A stretch of 64,000 nt of DNA from Bacillota bacterium (GCA_023435985.1 JAEZKY010000331.1:1-64000); one strand, 5' to 3'; positions 18,861 to 27,788 are shown, counted from the first letter of the stretch. Made by a program: numbers and translations. Notes: generated from the sequence alone by a model not told the origin.

Positions 18861-18908
18861 GGCTATTTCAATAGCGGATTGAGATTCGTTATTGAAATAG
18901 CTTCTTTT
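18861..18908 (+). terminator. intrinsic terminator after fucO
   Basis: GGCTATTTCAATAGCG pairs with CGTTATTGAAATAGCT (minor mismatch) around GATTGAGATT, followed by TCTTTTTG. Confidence 0.85.
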
Positions 18909-19083
18909 TGTCCATTAAAAATAATTTCTATGATATCTCTTTATCTAAAACAAATCGGATATTATAGAGAAGTTTATATATTGAAGGCAGTGATCAGGAA
19001 GTGGTCTCATAGATTAGGGAGATAGAAATAATGATAAGAATAAATAAAAAAATATGAATATTTAGTATTGCGTTTTATAATTT

Positions 19084-19139
19084 CCAATGTTATACTTCAA
19101 TTAAGGTACTAGAGTACCTTAATTGAAGTATAACATTGG
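19084..19139. promoter_or_regulatory. 56-bp perfect inverted repeat at the start of the ABC/TetR operon
   Basis: Arms of 27 bp (CCAATGTTATACTTCAATTA... and its exact complement) are separated only by AG. The right arm ends at the first bases of the Shine-Dalgarno (GGAGGTG at 19138-19144) of the ATPase gene. This could be the operator of the TetR regulator encoded at the end of the operon, or an RNA hairpin that limits translation. Confidence 0.8.
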
Positions 19140-19152
19140 AGGTGTTTACGTT

Positions 19153-20076
19153 TTGTCAATAATACAAACGAAGAAGTTAACAAAGAGTTATGGTTCAAAA
19201 AATAGTGTTTATGATATTAATCTGACAGCCAATGAAGGTGAAATATATGGTTTTTTAGGATTAAACGGTGCAGGAAAAACAACCACAATGCGGATGTTGC
19301 TTAAAATGATTAATCCTACATCTGGTGAAATTTATTACTCTGGACAATCAATTTCAAAGCTACATTCTGAATTTTGGAATCAGGTGGGTTACTTAATTGA
19401 AACACCACATGCTTATCCAAACTTTACTGTAGAAGAAAATCTTATATTATATGCAAAGCAAAGACTAATACCATATTCAGAAATTAAGAAACGAATTGAT
19501 GACATTTCACAGCAGCTATTGCTAGATAATTATAGGCAAGTTAAGGTAAAAGATCTTTCCTTGGGAAACAATCAGAAAATTGGATTAGCTAAGGCGCTTA
19601 TTCATAGGCCAAAAATTCTTTTGTTAGACGAACCAACAAACGGATTGGATCCGGAGGGGCTTGTAGTTGTTCGTAAGTCTTTATTAGAAATGGCTAAAAA
19701 TGGGACAACTATTTTTATTTCAAGCCATCTATTAGATGAGATGGAAAAGCTGGTAAGTCGAATTGGGATATTAGCACATGGATGCCTGCTACGAGAATTA
19801 AATTTTTCAGAATTTGAAACCTGTAGAGAATCCAAGCTTTACATAAAAACGGATGGCTCCGTCGAGAATCTTGCTGATTACCTTGCTACAAAAAACTTGC
19901 AATGCACATCAGTAAGTGAAGAGGAAATACTTGTTTCGAATATACCTATTAACCAATATTCTGCTTTATTACATCAGTTAGAAAATCAGAAATTGAATCC
20001 AATGATTTTTCAATCTGTAAATGAAAGTTTAGAAGAATTCTTTCTTAAAACAATTAAGGAGGGCAAATCATTATGA
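19153..20076 (+). CDS. ABC transporter ATP-binding protein (bacitracin/lantibiotic type)
   Basis: A 307-residue cytoplasmic ATPase. Walker A GLNGAGKTTTMRMLL, a variant signature LSLGNNQKIGLAKALI, Walker B ILLLDEPTNGLDP and the His-switch ISSHLLDEMEKL are all present. The C-terminal 80 residues match the extension of BcrA-like subunits. The start is a TTG at 19153 with GGAGGTG eight bases upstream; no ATG fits. The permease gene overlaps its stop by four bases, and a TetR gene follows. Such transporters often remove peptide antibiotics or other amphiphiles; the substrate is unknown. The large palindrome just upstream probably controls the operon. Confidence 0.9.
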   Translation: MSIIQTKKLTKSYGSKNSVYDINLTANEGEIYGFLGLNGAGKTTTMRMLLKMINPTSGEIYYSGQSISKLHSEFWNQVGYLIETPHAYPNFTVEENLILYAKQRLIPYSEIKKRIDDISQQLLLDNYRQVKVKDLSLGNNQKIGLAKALIHRPKILLLDEPTNGLDPEGLVVVRKSLLEMAKNGTTIFISSHLLDEMEKLVSRIGILAHGCLLRELNFSEFETCRESKLYIKTDGSVENLADYLATKNLQCTSVSEEEILVSNIPINQYSALLHQLENQKLNPMIFQSVNESLEEFFLKTIKEGKSL

Positions 20077-20771
20077 AACAGATATGGTCAATGACTAAAA
20101 TTGAGTTTTATAAAATAGTACGAGGTCATATACCAATTTATATTTTAGCTTTTTATAGCTTTTTGTTACTTATCCATATGCAGGATAAAACGTGGGAAGA
20201 ATTTTTGAAAAATACTTTTTTTATGTATTCTACTGTTATTGGATTGATGGGTTTTGGTATTTTAAGCAGCTGGGTATTTGGTAGAGAGTATCAGGATCAA
20301 ACTTTTAAAGATCTTTTATCATTGCCAATTTCTCGCACAAGTTTGGTATGTTCAAAATTTTTTGCTTTAGGATTATGTTTTTTAGGCATAACGGTATTAG
20401 CAATTGGTGCGACATTTGCCATAGGCTTGAGCTTAGATTTGACAAATTTTGATGTGTTATTGACTGGAACTCTTCTAAAAAGGTTGGGGATAGTAACACT
20501 CTATAATTGTAGTCTTAGTTTTCTATTTCCTCTTATCGCCAGCATGACACGGGGAATTTTGGCTCCAGTTAGTACTTCATTTGTAGCTATAATTATAGCT
20601 GCCATTTTTGGATCACAGCCGTTAGGCCGTTATATCCCATGGACAATTTCTGGAATATATTTGAATAATCCTCAGCTTATTAATTGGATCAGTAAATTGA
20701 CGATTCTTGTTATTTTATTTATTGGTGTTTATGGTACTATATTATGGTGGAATTATGTAGACCAAAAATAG
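20073..20771 (+). CDS. ABC-2 type transporter permease
   Basis: A 232-residue protein with about six hydrophobic segments, starting MKQIWSMTKIEFYKIVRG, the usual cytoplasmic entry of BcrB/LanFEG-type permeases. It pairs with the ATPase encoded just upstream (ATGA overlap at 20073-20076). The stop codon TAG merges with the ribosome site of the TetR gene. It would form the membrane channel of an export ABC transporter. Confidence 0.88.
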   Translation: MKQIWSMTKIEFYKIVRGHIPIYILAFYSFLLLIHMQDKTWEEFLKNTFFMYSTVIGLMGFGILSSWVFGREYQDQTFKDLLSLPISRTSLVCSKFFALGLCFLGITVLAIGATFAIGLSLDLTNFDVLLTGTLLKRLGIVTLYNCSLSFLFPLIASMTRGILAPVSTSFVAIIIAAIFGSQPLGRYIPWTISGIYLNNPQLINWISKLTILVILFIGVYGTILWWNYVDQK

Positions 20772-20782
20772 GAGGTTGTATC

Positions 20783-21373
20783 ATGAACAATAATGCTAGT
20801 CGACGCCGTGGCGCTATACTTGAAAATGCAATTTTAGATGAGGCTTGGTTATTGCTTAATAAAATGGGATATAGCAAATTGACAATGGATGACGTAGCTC
20901 GTGCTGCAAAAACCAACAAAAATGCTATTTATCGCCGATGGCCACAAAAATGTTATCTTATTTTTGCCGCTTTAAGCCGACATCTACCATCAATAGAATT
21001 AGAAGTCAGTGATCATGGTTCGCTAAGAGAAGATTTAATTGCCTTATTTAATGTTTTAAATCTATTTGAAATTATCAGACCCGATGATCTACGAGATGTG
21101 ATTTTAGATATGCTTTCTAATATGACGCCTTACGATTTATTTAATGTTATTAACAACGGAAATGGTCTTCGTGAATCAACTGAAACTATTATAACGAGGG
21201 CTAATCATCGCAAAGAGATTTCACTTTCAATAGATACTATTTCTGAAAAGGCTTTAAATTTACCAGCTATACTAATTATAAATGAGCTTGTTTTGCATGG
21301 GAGGATCACAGAAACGAATACTGAGGATATTATTGATAATATTTTGATTCCGATATATAAAGCGAGTAAATAA
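20783..21373 (+). CDS. TetR-family transcriptional regulator
   Basis: A 196-residue regulator. The N-terminal TetR HTH covers about residues 10-55, with LTMDDVARAAKTNKNAIYRR as its core. The C-terminal domain is the variable ligand-binding helical part (LREDLIALFNVLNLFE onwards), like TetR_C in proteins controlling efflux pumps. AGGAGG at 20770-20775 supports the ATG at 20783 rather than the upstream frame start. As the last gene of the ABC operon it probably represses the operon through the 56-bp palindrome at 19084; the ligand is probably the transported compound. Confidence 0.88.
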   Translation: MNNNASRRRGAILENAILDEAWLLLNKMGYSKLTMDDVARAAKTNKNAIYRRWPQKCYLIFAALSRHLPSIELEVSDHGSLREDLIALFNVLNLFEIIRPDDLRDVILDMLSNMTPYDLFNVINNGNGLRESTETIITRANHRKEISLSIDTISEKALNLPAILIINELVLHGRITETNTEDIIDNILIPIYKASK

Positions 21374-21389
21374 TCTAATTGGGAAGAAT

Positions 21390-21424
21390 AACATGGGACT
21401 TAAAATTAAGATTCCCTTGTTACT
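21390..21424 (+). terminator. weak terminator-like hairpin after the TetR gene
   Basis: AACATGGGACTTAA pairs with TTAAGATTCCCTTGTT with small bulges, followed by ACTTCTTG rather than a clean T run. Confidence 0.45.
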
Positions 21425-21824
21425 TCTTGTAAAGCAAAGAAATAGCTTCAGGGCATGAATACAATTAAATCATAAAACTTGTTAAAATTTTATGGAGAAG
21501 TTGGTAATGTGGCTAATTTGAGTTTAGAATAATGGAAGAAAAAATCTATTGATTTTTGGGCTGAACATTGCAAGTAAAACAAGGGCATATATATACGGCT
21601 AGATACTTTTATTTTTATTTATTAGCATTATTATTAAAAAAGTGAATATATTTCATAAAAATATGTCTGTTAGAGGTTAGGTTGATGATGAACAAGTTAA
21701 AATTTTTATAGTAACTTTAAATGGAATCCTAACTAATTACATAAATTCAGTGATGAAAATTTCAAAGTTTAATGAGAATGAGAGTTCTTATCGATAATTA
21801 ATTTGTTAAAGGAGTAAGTAATTT
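21425..21824. other. intergenic region before the efflux operon
   Basis: About 400 bp of AT-rich DNA without a convincing gene or RNA. It should contain the promoter of the HlyD/HlyD/DHA2 operon; no operator stands out. Confidence 0.4.
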
Positions 21825-22811
21825 ATGAAGAAATATGTTTTGTTAATTGTATTACCAGTGCTTATAGGAACATCTTTTTTTACAGGATGCGTCGCAAATA
21901 ATAATAGAAATGAAAATGCTGTTCAAGCAGAAGAGGTTAATGAGCAAAAATCCATATATATCATGGCAGGAAAACTTGAAACAGATAATCAAGTTAATGT
22001 ATCTTCAAAAATTTCTGCAAGAGTTTCAGATATATCAGTTAATGTAGGGTCAGTTGTAAATCAAGGTGATACTGTCATTAAATTAGATACTCAGGACTTG
22101 CAGGCTCAGGTAGATCAAGCACAAGCAGCAGTAAATACTGCAAATGCAAATTTAACTAATGCTATGAACAGTACACGTCCTGAACAAATAGAGCAAGCAC
22201 AAGCAGCTCTGGATAGTGCTAAAGCAACTTATGATGCCTCTAAAAAGGATTATGATCGTACAAAAGCTTTAGTTGACGCTGGTGCAGCTACAGAGGTGCA
22301 GCTTGAAACTGCACAGCAGCAACTTACTTCTGCTGAGTCAGGGCAAAAATCAGCAGAGGAACAATTAGAAATGCTTAAAAATGGTGCTACAGAAACGAGT
22401 ATAGATGTTTACAAGGCTGAAGTAAAGCAAGCTGAAGAAGCATTAAAAACAGCACAAATAGCATTAAATAATGGAGCTATCACAGCGCCTATTTCAGGGA
22501 AAGTTACTGTTAAAAATATAAATAAAGGTGAAATAGTATCACCTGGCAGCACTCTTATTTCGATATCTAATCCTGACACTTTATGCGTGAATGCATATGT
22601 ACCGTTGAGTATTGCAAAAAATCTAGAAGAAGGACAAGCTGTAAATGTTAAAGTGTCGGAGATAGAAGATTCAGAATTTGAAGGAACTATATCAGTAATA
22701 AATTCAGAATTAAATTCTAAGAGTAATAATGTTTTAGTAAAAATAACTTTAATAGATTCAAGCGCACAATTGAAACCTGGCATGTTTGCCAAAGTTGGCG
22801 TAAGAAGTTAG
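21825..22811 (+). CDS. efflux adaptor lipoprotein (HlyD/MFP family)
   Basis: A 328-residue exported lipoprotein with a signal peptide ending FFTG before a Cys at about residue 22. The barrel-sandwich (lipoyl-like) half motif VSDISVNVGSVVNQGDTVIK is followed by a long Ala/Gln/Glu-rich alpha-hairpin at about residues 85-205, then GAITAPISGKVTVKN completing the lipoyl domain and a C-terminal beta-barrel ending LKPGMFAKVGV. It is the membrane-fusion-protein type. In a single-membrane cell it may form an extension or cap for the DHA2 transporter encoded two genes downstream. AAAGGAGTAAG precedes the ATG. It could equally be described as an RND-type adaptor. Confidence 0.85.
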   Translation: MKKYVLLIVLPVLIGTSFFTGCVANNNRNENAVQAEEVNEQKSIYIMAGKLETDNQVNVSSKISARVSDISVNVGSVVNQGDTVIKLDTQDLQAQVDQAQAAVNTANANLTNAMNSTRPEQIEQAQAALDSAKATYDASKKDYDRTKALVDAGAATEVQLETAQQQLTSAESGQKSAEEQLEMLKNGATETSIDVYKAEVKQAEEALKTAQIALNNGAITAPISGKVTVKNINKGEIVSPGSTLISISNPDTLCVNAYVPLSIAKNLEEGQAVNVKVSEIEDSEFEGTISVINSELNSKSNNVLVKITLIDSSAQLKPGMFAKVGVRS

Positions 22812-22826
22812 GAAGGGATGATAAAA

Positions 22827-23480
22827 ATGCAAGGAAAGCGTAAAATAATAATTTTTTGTATAGCTATAGCTATGTTAATAACTCTTAGCGGAGTTGGGTT
22901 TTATTATTGGTATGAAAATGAGTATTTTGTTTCAACTGAAGATGCACAGGTAGCTGGAGATTTTATAGATATAACTCCAAAAATTTCAGGAAGTCTTCTT
23001 GAATTTAGTGTAGAAGAAGGAGAAACTTTAGTTAAAGATCAAATTGTAGGACACATAGATGAAGAGGGAATAGCAGATGAAAATGTTAATTCTTCATTAC
23101 TTAGAGCGCCAATTAATGGGATAATTATTAAAAAGGAAGCTGAGGAGGGGCAATATGTTCAGGCTGGATCTACGCTTGCGGTAATGGTTGACCAAGAAAA
23201 ACTTTATATAACTGCTAATATAGAAGAAACCAAGGTCGAAAAATTAAAAGAAGGGCAAAATGTAGATATAAAAATTGATCAATTTGATGGGAAAGTATTT
23301 CAAGGTAAAGTTGAATATATAGGAAAGGCTTCAAATTCAGCATTTTCACTTCTCCCATCTTCTTCAGGTGGAACTTTTACTAAGGTTGTTCAAAAGGTAC
23401 CTGTGAAAATTGAACTTGAGGAAAATGATGCTAAGCTTCTACCTGGTACAAATGCAGACATAAAAATACATATTAAGTAG
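22827..23480 (+). CDS. short HlyD/EmrA-like membrane-anchored adaptor
   Basis: A 217-residue protein with one N-terminal membrane helix (about residues 6-27) and then STEDAQVAGDFIDITPKISG, the EmrA/HlyD opening motif. RAPINGIIIKKEAEEGQYV follows directly, so the usual long coiled-coil hairpin of EmrA is absent. The C-terminal barrel ends LLPGTNADIKIHIK. An ATG at 22818 abuts the ribosome site AGGAAGGG, so the ATG at 22827 is used. It sits between the lipoprotein adaptor and the DHA2 gene, with 6-15 bp spacing, so the three form one operon and probably one complex. Confidence 0.85.
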   Translation: MQGKRKIIIFCIAIAMLITLSGVGFYYWYENEYFVSTEDAQVAGDFIDITPKISGSLLEFSVEEGETLVKDQIVGHIDEEGIADENVNSSLLRAPINGIIIKKEAEEGQYVQAGSTLAVMVDQEKLYITANIEETKVEKLKEGQNVDIKIDQFDGKVFQGKVEYIGKASNSAFSLLPSSSGGTFTKVVQKVPVKIELEENDAKLLPGTNADIKIHIK

Positions 23481-23488
23481 GTGTGAGC

Positions 23489-25036
23489 ATGGAAAATAAA
23501 AAAGAATCATCAGCTAAATGGCTTATTATGAGTGTTGTAATTATGGCAATTTTTATGGTAAATCTAGATACAAGTATTATTAACATCTCTGTTACTAAAA
23601 TGATGCAGACCTTTAACGCATCCATAGATCAAATCCAATGGGTTGTTAGTGCATATACCCTAACCCTAGGAGTTGTAATACCATCAACAAGTTATTTTGG
23701 AGATAAATTTGGCACTAAAAACGTATTTATTACTGCGTTAAGTTTATTTACTTTAGGTTCACTATTGTGTGGGATTTCATGGAATGAAACTATAATGATA
23801 ATTGCAAGAGTAATTCAAGGAATTGGAGGAGCTTGTATAATATCGCTTGGTATGACAATATTAATGACTACTTTTGATAAAAACGAACTTGGAATGGCAA
23901 TAGGGGTAATGGGAATGTGTGTAATGGCAGCCCCAGCTTTAGGGCCAAGCTTAGGAGGATATATTATTCAAAATTTTAATTGGAGATTTCTTTTTTTTAT
24001 AAATCTTCCAGTTGGAATAGTTGCCACAATAATGGCTATACTCATATTCAAAAAATCAGAACATAAGTTATCAAAGAAATTTGATATTATTGGATTTTTA
24101 ACTTCAAGTATCGGAATGTCTTGCGTTCTTTATGTACTTGGGAAAAGTGATTTGGACTGGAACGATATAAAAAATATCGTGCTTATGATTGTTGGGTGTT
24201 ACAGTCTTGTAATATTTGTTGTGAATGAATTACTCATTGAAGAACCTATGCTTGATTTAAAACTATTGAAGAATTACACCTTTTGCATGAGTAATATTAT
24301 CATGAATATTGCAATGTTAGCTCTTTATGGTGGTGTGTTTCTGATGCCAATATTCCTTCAACAAATAAGGGGACTTGATTCAATGAATACAGGTTTAATT
24401 TTATTTCCAGAAGCAATAGCTACAGCCATATCTATGGTCTTATACGGGAAAATTGGTAATAAATTTGACGTTAGGTTATTTGCTGTATTTGCATTAATTT
24501 TGATAGGCATTAACAGTTATAGTATGTCAAAAATTACTTTGGATACACCTAATATGACGATTATGATTTTATTAATGATTCGGGGATTTGGTGTCGGATT
24601 TCTTATGGCACCTGTTCAAACAGTAGGTTTTAGTGGATTACCAAAGACTGCAATGTCAAACGCATCTGCTTTAACTAATACAGTAAAACAGGTAGGGACT
24701 TCCATAGGAGTTACAATTATCACAAGCGTTATGCAGCATAGAAATGTGATTGATTACTCTAACTTAGCATCTCAAGTGACATCTTTTAATAAAAATAGCA
24801 TGAAATTATATGAAATGCTTCAAGGGGTGTTTATTAAAAGCGGGATGTCAGTAGGTAATGCTCAAGGAATTGCTTTAAACAAAATGTTTGGAGAAGTTGC
24901 ACTTAAGGCACAGCTCCAAGCTCTTAATGATACCATGCTTGTCATTTCAATAATTACTGCTATTGTAATTATTCCAACACTTTTATTAAAACAAGGTAAA
25001 CAAGAAGAAATAAAGGCAATAGAGGCAGAAGGATAG
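23489..25036 (+). CDS. DHA2-family multidrug MFS transporter (EmrB-like)
   Basis: A 515-residue membrane protein with about 14 hydrophobic segments. It has the DHA2 motifs VNLDTSIINISVTKM (helix 1), QWVVSAYTLTLGVVIPSTSY, RVIQGIGGACIISLGMTILM and GPSLGGYIIQNFNWRFLFFINLPVG. These pumps export lipophilic drugs, dyes or bile salts by proton antiport. A GTG at 23483 is too close to the ribosome site AGTAGGTG; the ATG at 23489 is preferred. It is the last gene of the adaptor-adaptor-pump operon, followed by two hairpins at 25109 and 25160. Confidence 0.92.
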   Translation: MENKKESSAKWLIMSVVIMAIFMVNLDTSIINISVTKMMQTFNASIDQIQWVVSAYTLTLGVVIPSTSYFGDKFGTKNVFITALSLFTLGSLLCGISWNETIMIIARVIQGIGGACIISLGMTILMTTFDKNELGMAIGVMGMCVMAAPALGPSLGGYIIQNFNWRFLFFINLPVGIVATIMAILIFKKSEHKLSKKFDIIGFLTSSIGMSCVLYVLGKSDLDWNDIKNIVLMIVGCYSLVIFVVNELLIEEPMLDLKLLKNYTFCMSNIIMNIAMLALYGGVFLMPIFLQQIRGLDSMNTGLILFPEAIATAISMVLYGKIGNKFDVRLFAVFALILIGINSYSMSKITLDTPNMTIMILLMIRGFGVGFLMAPVQTVGFSGLPKTAMSNASALTNTVKQVGTSIGVTIITSVMQHRNVIDYSNLASQVTSFNKNSMKLYEMLQGVFIKSGMSVGNAQGIALNKMFGEVALKAQLQALNDTMLVISIITAIVIIPTLLLKQGKQEEIKAIEAEG

Positions 25037-25108
25037 AAACCTAAAAATAATATTTAAATTAAAAGTAAAGTGAGAAATATATTATAAGAAGTGAAGATTT
25101 TTTAGAAA

Positions 25109-25193
25109 GGAGCTATTGCAGTAGCGACTAAAAATTGCTATTGCAAAGCTCCTCTTATATGTTCTTTGTGAAACAGTTGTTTCGCAAAGAACA
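25109..25193. terminator. two hairpins between convergent genes
   Basis: The first, GGAGCTATTGCA ... TTGCAAAGCTCC (25109-25152), is imperfect. The second, TGTTCTTTGTGAAAC ... GTTTCGCAAAGAACA (25160-25193), pairs over 15 bp with one G-T pair. They lie between the DHA2 gene and the minus-strand reductase gene and probably terminate both. Confidence 0.75.
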
Positions 25194-25207
25194 TTATTGA
25201 TGGTTCT

Positions 25208-25756
25208 CTAGATAGATTTTCCTGCTTCATAAGCTTTTAATAAAAGTTCTTTATTATTAGCTGCTACACTGGAGTCTTGGCCGCCTGTTTGCAAAATAGT
25301 ATCAACTACATTTAAGCCAAACATTTTAAGCATAGCTTCATTTCCTTGAAAGATTGTTTGAAGAGCTTGTCCATTTGGATTTCCTTGAGAATATACCATT
25401 ATCAGGTCTTTAGCACCATATCTAGGAGTGAAATTTTCATCAAACAAGCCACAGAGTCTATCCCATAGCAGCTTCATTTGAGCTGTAATCTGCATAACAT
25501 ATACGGGAGATCCAAAAATCACAGTATCGGCATCAATAATATGTTTAAACATGTCCTGAAAATCATCTTGCATAACGCATTGTCCGGTTTTGCGACAGAC
25601 AAAGCAACCTTGGCAGGGTTTGATGTTCATATCATACAGATTATAAACAGTTGTTTCTGCACCAGCATCTTGTGCTCCTCGAATAACTTCATTAATAAGG
25701 GTAGCAGTATTGCCATTTTTTCTCGGACTTCCCATAAAAGCGACTATCTTTTTCAT
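25208..25756 (-). CDS. flavodoxin-fold NAD(P)H-dependent oxidoreductase
   Basis: A 182-residue soluble flavoprotein. MKKIVAFMGSPRKNGNTATL is the FMN phosphate-binding loop of the NADPH-dependent FMN reductase/flavodoxin-like family. CQGCFVCRKTGQC carries clustered cysteines as in iron-sulfur flavoprotein relatives. FGSPVYVMQITAQMKLLWDR is the FMN-ring segment. The cysteine spacing is partial, so an iron-sulfur cluster is uncertain; quinone or nitro-compound reduction is possible. It is divergent from an MmyB-type regulator gene 121 bp away, which probably controls it. Confidence 0.87.
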   Translation of the reverse strand: MKKIVAFMGSPRKNGNTATLINEVIRGAQDAGAETTVYNLYDMNIKPCQGCFVCRKTGQCVMQDDFQDMFKHIIDADTVIFGSPVYVMQITAQMKLLWDRLCGLFDENFTPRYGAKDLIMVYSQGNPNGQALQTIFQGNEAMLKMFGLNVVDTILQTGGQDSSVAANNKELLLKAYEAGKSI

Positions 25757-25877
25757 AGTTTCATTATCTCCAATCTTTAATTAATATTGTATTTATATTA
25801 TCACTTTATTTATAATAGTAATAGATATGTAATTATACTAGTATTAATACTGCTATGATAAAGAAAGGTAAGAACTT

Positions 25878-26711
25878 ATGTACAATGAAAAGCAACGATA
25901 TAAGGAATTAGGGGATTTTTTAAAATCGCGTAGGGCGAAAATTTTGCCATCGCAGGTTGGGATGCCTGAAGGAATACGCCGCCGAACTCCAGGACTTAGA
26001 AGAGAAGAGGTGGCCTTGCTCTCAGGAATTGGTTTAACCTGGTATACGTGGATTGAGCAAGGACGTCCTATACAAATATCTATAAAAGCACTTGAAAGTT
26101 TAGCTAAAGCCCTGATGCTTGATAAGGAGGAAACAAAACATCTTTATATTCTTGCACAGCATACGCCACCGACTGATTTTCATATTTACGGTGATGATAT
26201 CAATCCTATGTTTCAACATGTGCTTAACAGCTTAGAATTTTCCCCAGCAACCATTCATGATGCTCGCTTTAATGTTATTGCGTGGAATAGAGCTGCTGCA
26301 AAAATTATTCTTGATTATGGTCAGATTAATGTTTCTAAACGTAACCTGTTACGAATTATGTTTACAAATGAAGAATATAAAAAGAAACTCACTGACTGGG
26401 AAGTTTCAGCAAAAAAGATGATTGCAAGCTTTCGCACAATTTATGGAGAGTTTGTCGGGGATCCATGGATTGAGAATCTTATAACTGAGCTCAGGAACGA
26501 AAGTAAAGAATTTGATTCTTGGTGGTCAATGTACGACATTAAGAAAGATGAGGGAATGTTGAAGAATATTAACCATCCAATTTTAGGAGAACTAGAGTTT
26601 GAGCATACTATTTATATGCTTGTATCAGATTCTGACTTAAAAATGTCTATACTCACTGCTGTTCCTGGGTCAGATACAGAGAAAAAGATAAAGCAATTTC
26701 TGTTAAAGTGA
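25878..26711 (+). CDS. MmyB-type HTH transcriptional regulator
   Basis: A 277-residue regulator. The N-terminal XRE-like HTH includes RRRTPGLRREEVALLSGIGL and TWYTWIEQGRPIQIS, highly typical of MmyB-like proteins. The C-terminal half (about 105-277) is the PAS-like MmyB ligand-binding domain with NVIAWNRAA and NPILGELEFEHT-like segments. Family members sense fatty acid-like or other small ligands. The base composition of the first 200 bp (several CGC/CCG runs) is higher in GC than its neighbours, and the family is commonest in actinobacteria, so transfer is possible. It is divergent from the flavodoxin-fold reductase gene. Confidence 0.88.
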   Translation: MYNEKQRYKELGDFLKSRRAKILPSQVGMPEGIRRRTPGLRREEVALLSGIGLTWYTWIEQGRPIQISIKALESLAKALMLDKEETKHLYILAQHTPPTDFHIYGDDINPMFQHVLNSLEFSPATIHDARFNVIAWNRAAAKIILDYGQINVSKRNLLRIMFTNEEYKKKLTDWEVSAKKMIASFRTIYGEFVGDPWIENLITELRNESKEFDSWWSMYDIKKDEGMLKNINHPILGELEFEHTIYMLVSDSDLKMSILTAVPGSDTEKKIKQFLLK

Positions 26712-26785
26712 GAAAAATATTATAAATAACATTTAACTTGTCTAAAATATTCAAAGTAAGAAGATAGAGATGGAGGTAGAGATAA

Positions 26786-27292
26786 ATGAAAGAAATTGAG
26801 AAATCAGTCAATAAAGTTAGCTTTAAGAGAGCTACAGAAAAAGATATACCAATTATATTAGATTTTATAAAACAAATAGCAGCTTATGAAAAAATGCTGG
26901 ATAAAGTAAAGGCAACAGAAGAATCACTAAGGGAATCCATATTTCACAATAATAGAGCAGAAGCACTGCTTATAGAAATGAATAAGGAATTTGTAGGATA
27001 TGTTATATACTTCTTTAATTTTTCAACATTTGTTGGAAGAGAGGGGATATATATTGAAGACTTATATATAAAACCGGAATATAGAAGAAACGGAATAGGT
27101 AAAAAGGCTTTTGAGGTTTTAGCTCATATAGCAAAAGAAAATAAATGTGAAAGAATTGAGTGGACTTGCTTGGATTGGAATGAGCCGTCTCTTAATTTCT
27201 ATAAAAGTATTGGGGCAAAACCCATGAGGGAATGGATTATTCATAGATTAGATAAAGAAGCTATAGATAAAATAATTCAAAAGGAAAGTTAA
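26786..27292 (+). CDS. GNAT N-acetyltransferase (diamine/thialysine acetyltransferase-like)
   Basis: A 168-residue cytoplasmic acetyltransferase. The acetyl-CoA loop is IKPEYRRNGIGKKAFEVLAH (Q/RxxGxG type). The strand GIYIEDLYIKPEY before it and the C-terminal NEPSLNFYKSIGAKPM are characteristic of the SSAT/thialysine acetyltransferase branch. It would transfer acetyl groups to amines such as polyamines, but the substrate is not fixed. GGAGGTAGAG at 26772-26781 precedes the ATG. It lies 74 bp after the MmyB gene and may share its transcript; a terminator follows at 27342. Confidence 0.87.
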   Translation: MKEIEKSVNKVSFKRATEKDIPIILDFIKQIAAYEKMLDKVKATEESLRESIFHNNRAEALLIEMNKEFVGYVIYFFNFSTFVGREGIYIEDLYIKPEYRRNGIGKKAFEVLAHIAKENKCERIEWTCLDWNEPSLNFYKSIGAKPMREWIIHRLDKEAIDKIIQKES

Positions 27293-27341
27293 CATTAATA
27301 ATATATTTTGATTAATAAATTTTATTGTTGTAAAAGAATAT

Positions 27342-27378
27342 AAACCTTGCAGGATATTTAGATTATGCAAGGTTTTTT
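27342..27378 (+). terminator. intrinsic terminator after the GNAT gene
   Basis: AAACCTTGCA pairs with TGCAAGGTTT around an AT loop, followed by TTTT. Confidence 0.88.
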
Positions 27379-27520
27379 GCTGTTAAAATTAACAAAAAAT
27401 AAATGTATCAAAAGTAAATTATAGTGTGTGATATAAATTATGAGTGTGTAAAAAACATTTGTGTTAATAGAGGAGGACTTTGAAATAGAAGTTATAGTTA
27501 ACACTTTAAATTACACGCTT

Positions 27521-27540
27521 ATTTGGCATGAGGATTGCTT
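27521..27540 (+). promoter_or_regulatory. sigma-54 promoter upstream of the levR-like gene
   Basis: TTTGGCATGAGGATTGCTT has GG at 27525-27526, exactly ten bases, then GC at 27537-27538, matching the -24/-12 consensus TGGCAY-N5-TTGCW. AT-rich repeats with GTGTAA/GTGTTAA elements lie upstream (about 27425-27515) and could be enhancer sites. It is 309 bp before the regulator gene, so it would give a long leader. Confidence 0.7.
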
Positions 27541-27774
27541 TAAATATTTATAGAAATAATAAAAAATTTTATAGTCTAGGGATAAGCTTAGTTCAAAATG
27601 TTTCGAAAATTTCATTGTGACTGTTTATGAATTATTTTGATTTATATTGAATGATTAACTAAATATGAGTTATATTATAATAATAAACATGAATTTTTTT
27701 CAAAAATATTACATGTATAAAGAGGCATCTTATTTTTTTAGAAAGTCATATTTCCTAGTGAATTAATTAAAAAT
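27541..27774. other. long leader/upstream region of the levR-like gene
   Basis: About 235 bp of AT-rich sequence with no ORF of note, lying between the sigma-54 promoter and the cre-like site. It includes TTTTGATTTATATTGA at 27635-27650. Confidence 0.4.
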
Positions 27775-27788
27775 AGGAAACGGTGACA
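27775..27788 (+). promoter_or_regulatory. candidate cre (CcpA) site before the levR-like gene
   Basis: AGGAAACGGTGACA matches TGWAANCGNTNWCA at 12 of 14 positions and lies about 60 bp before the start codon. This suggests carbon catabolite control of the activator gene. Confidence 0.4.
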
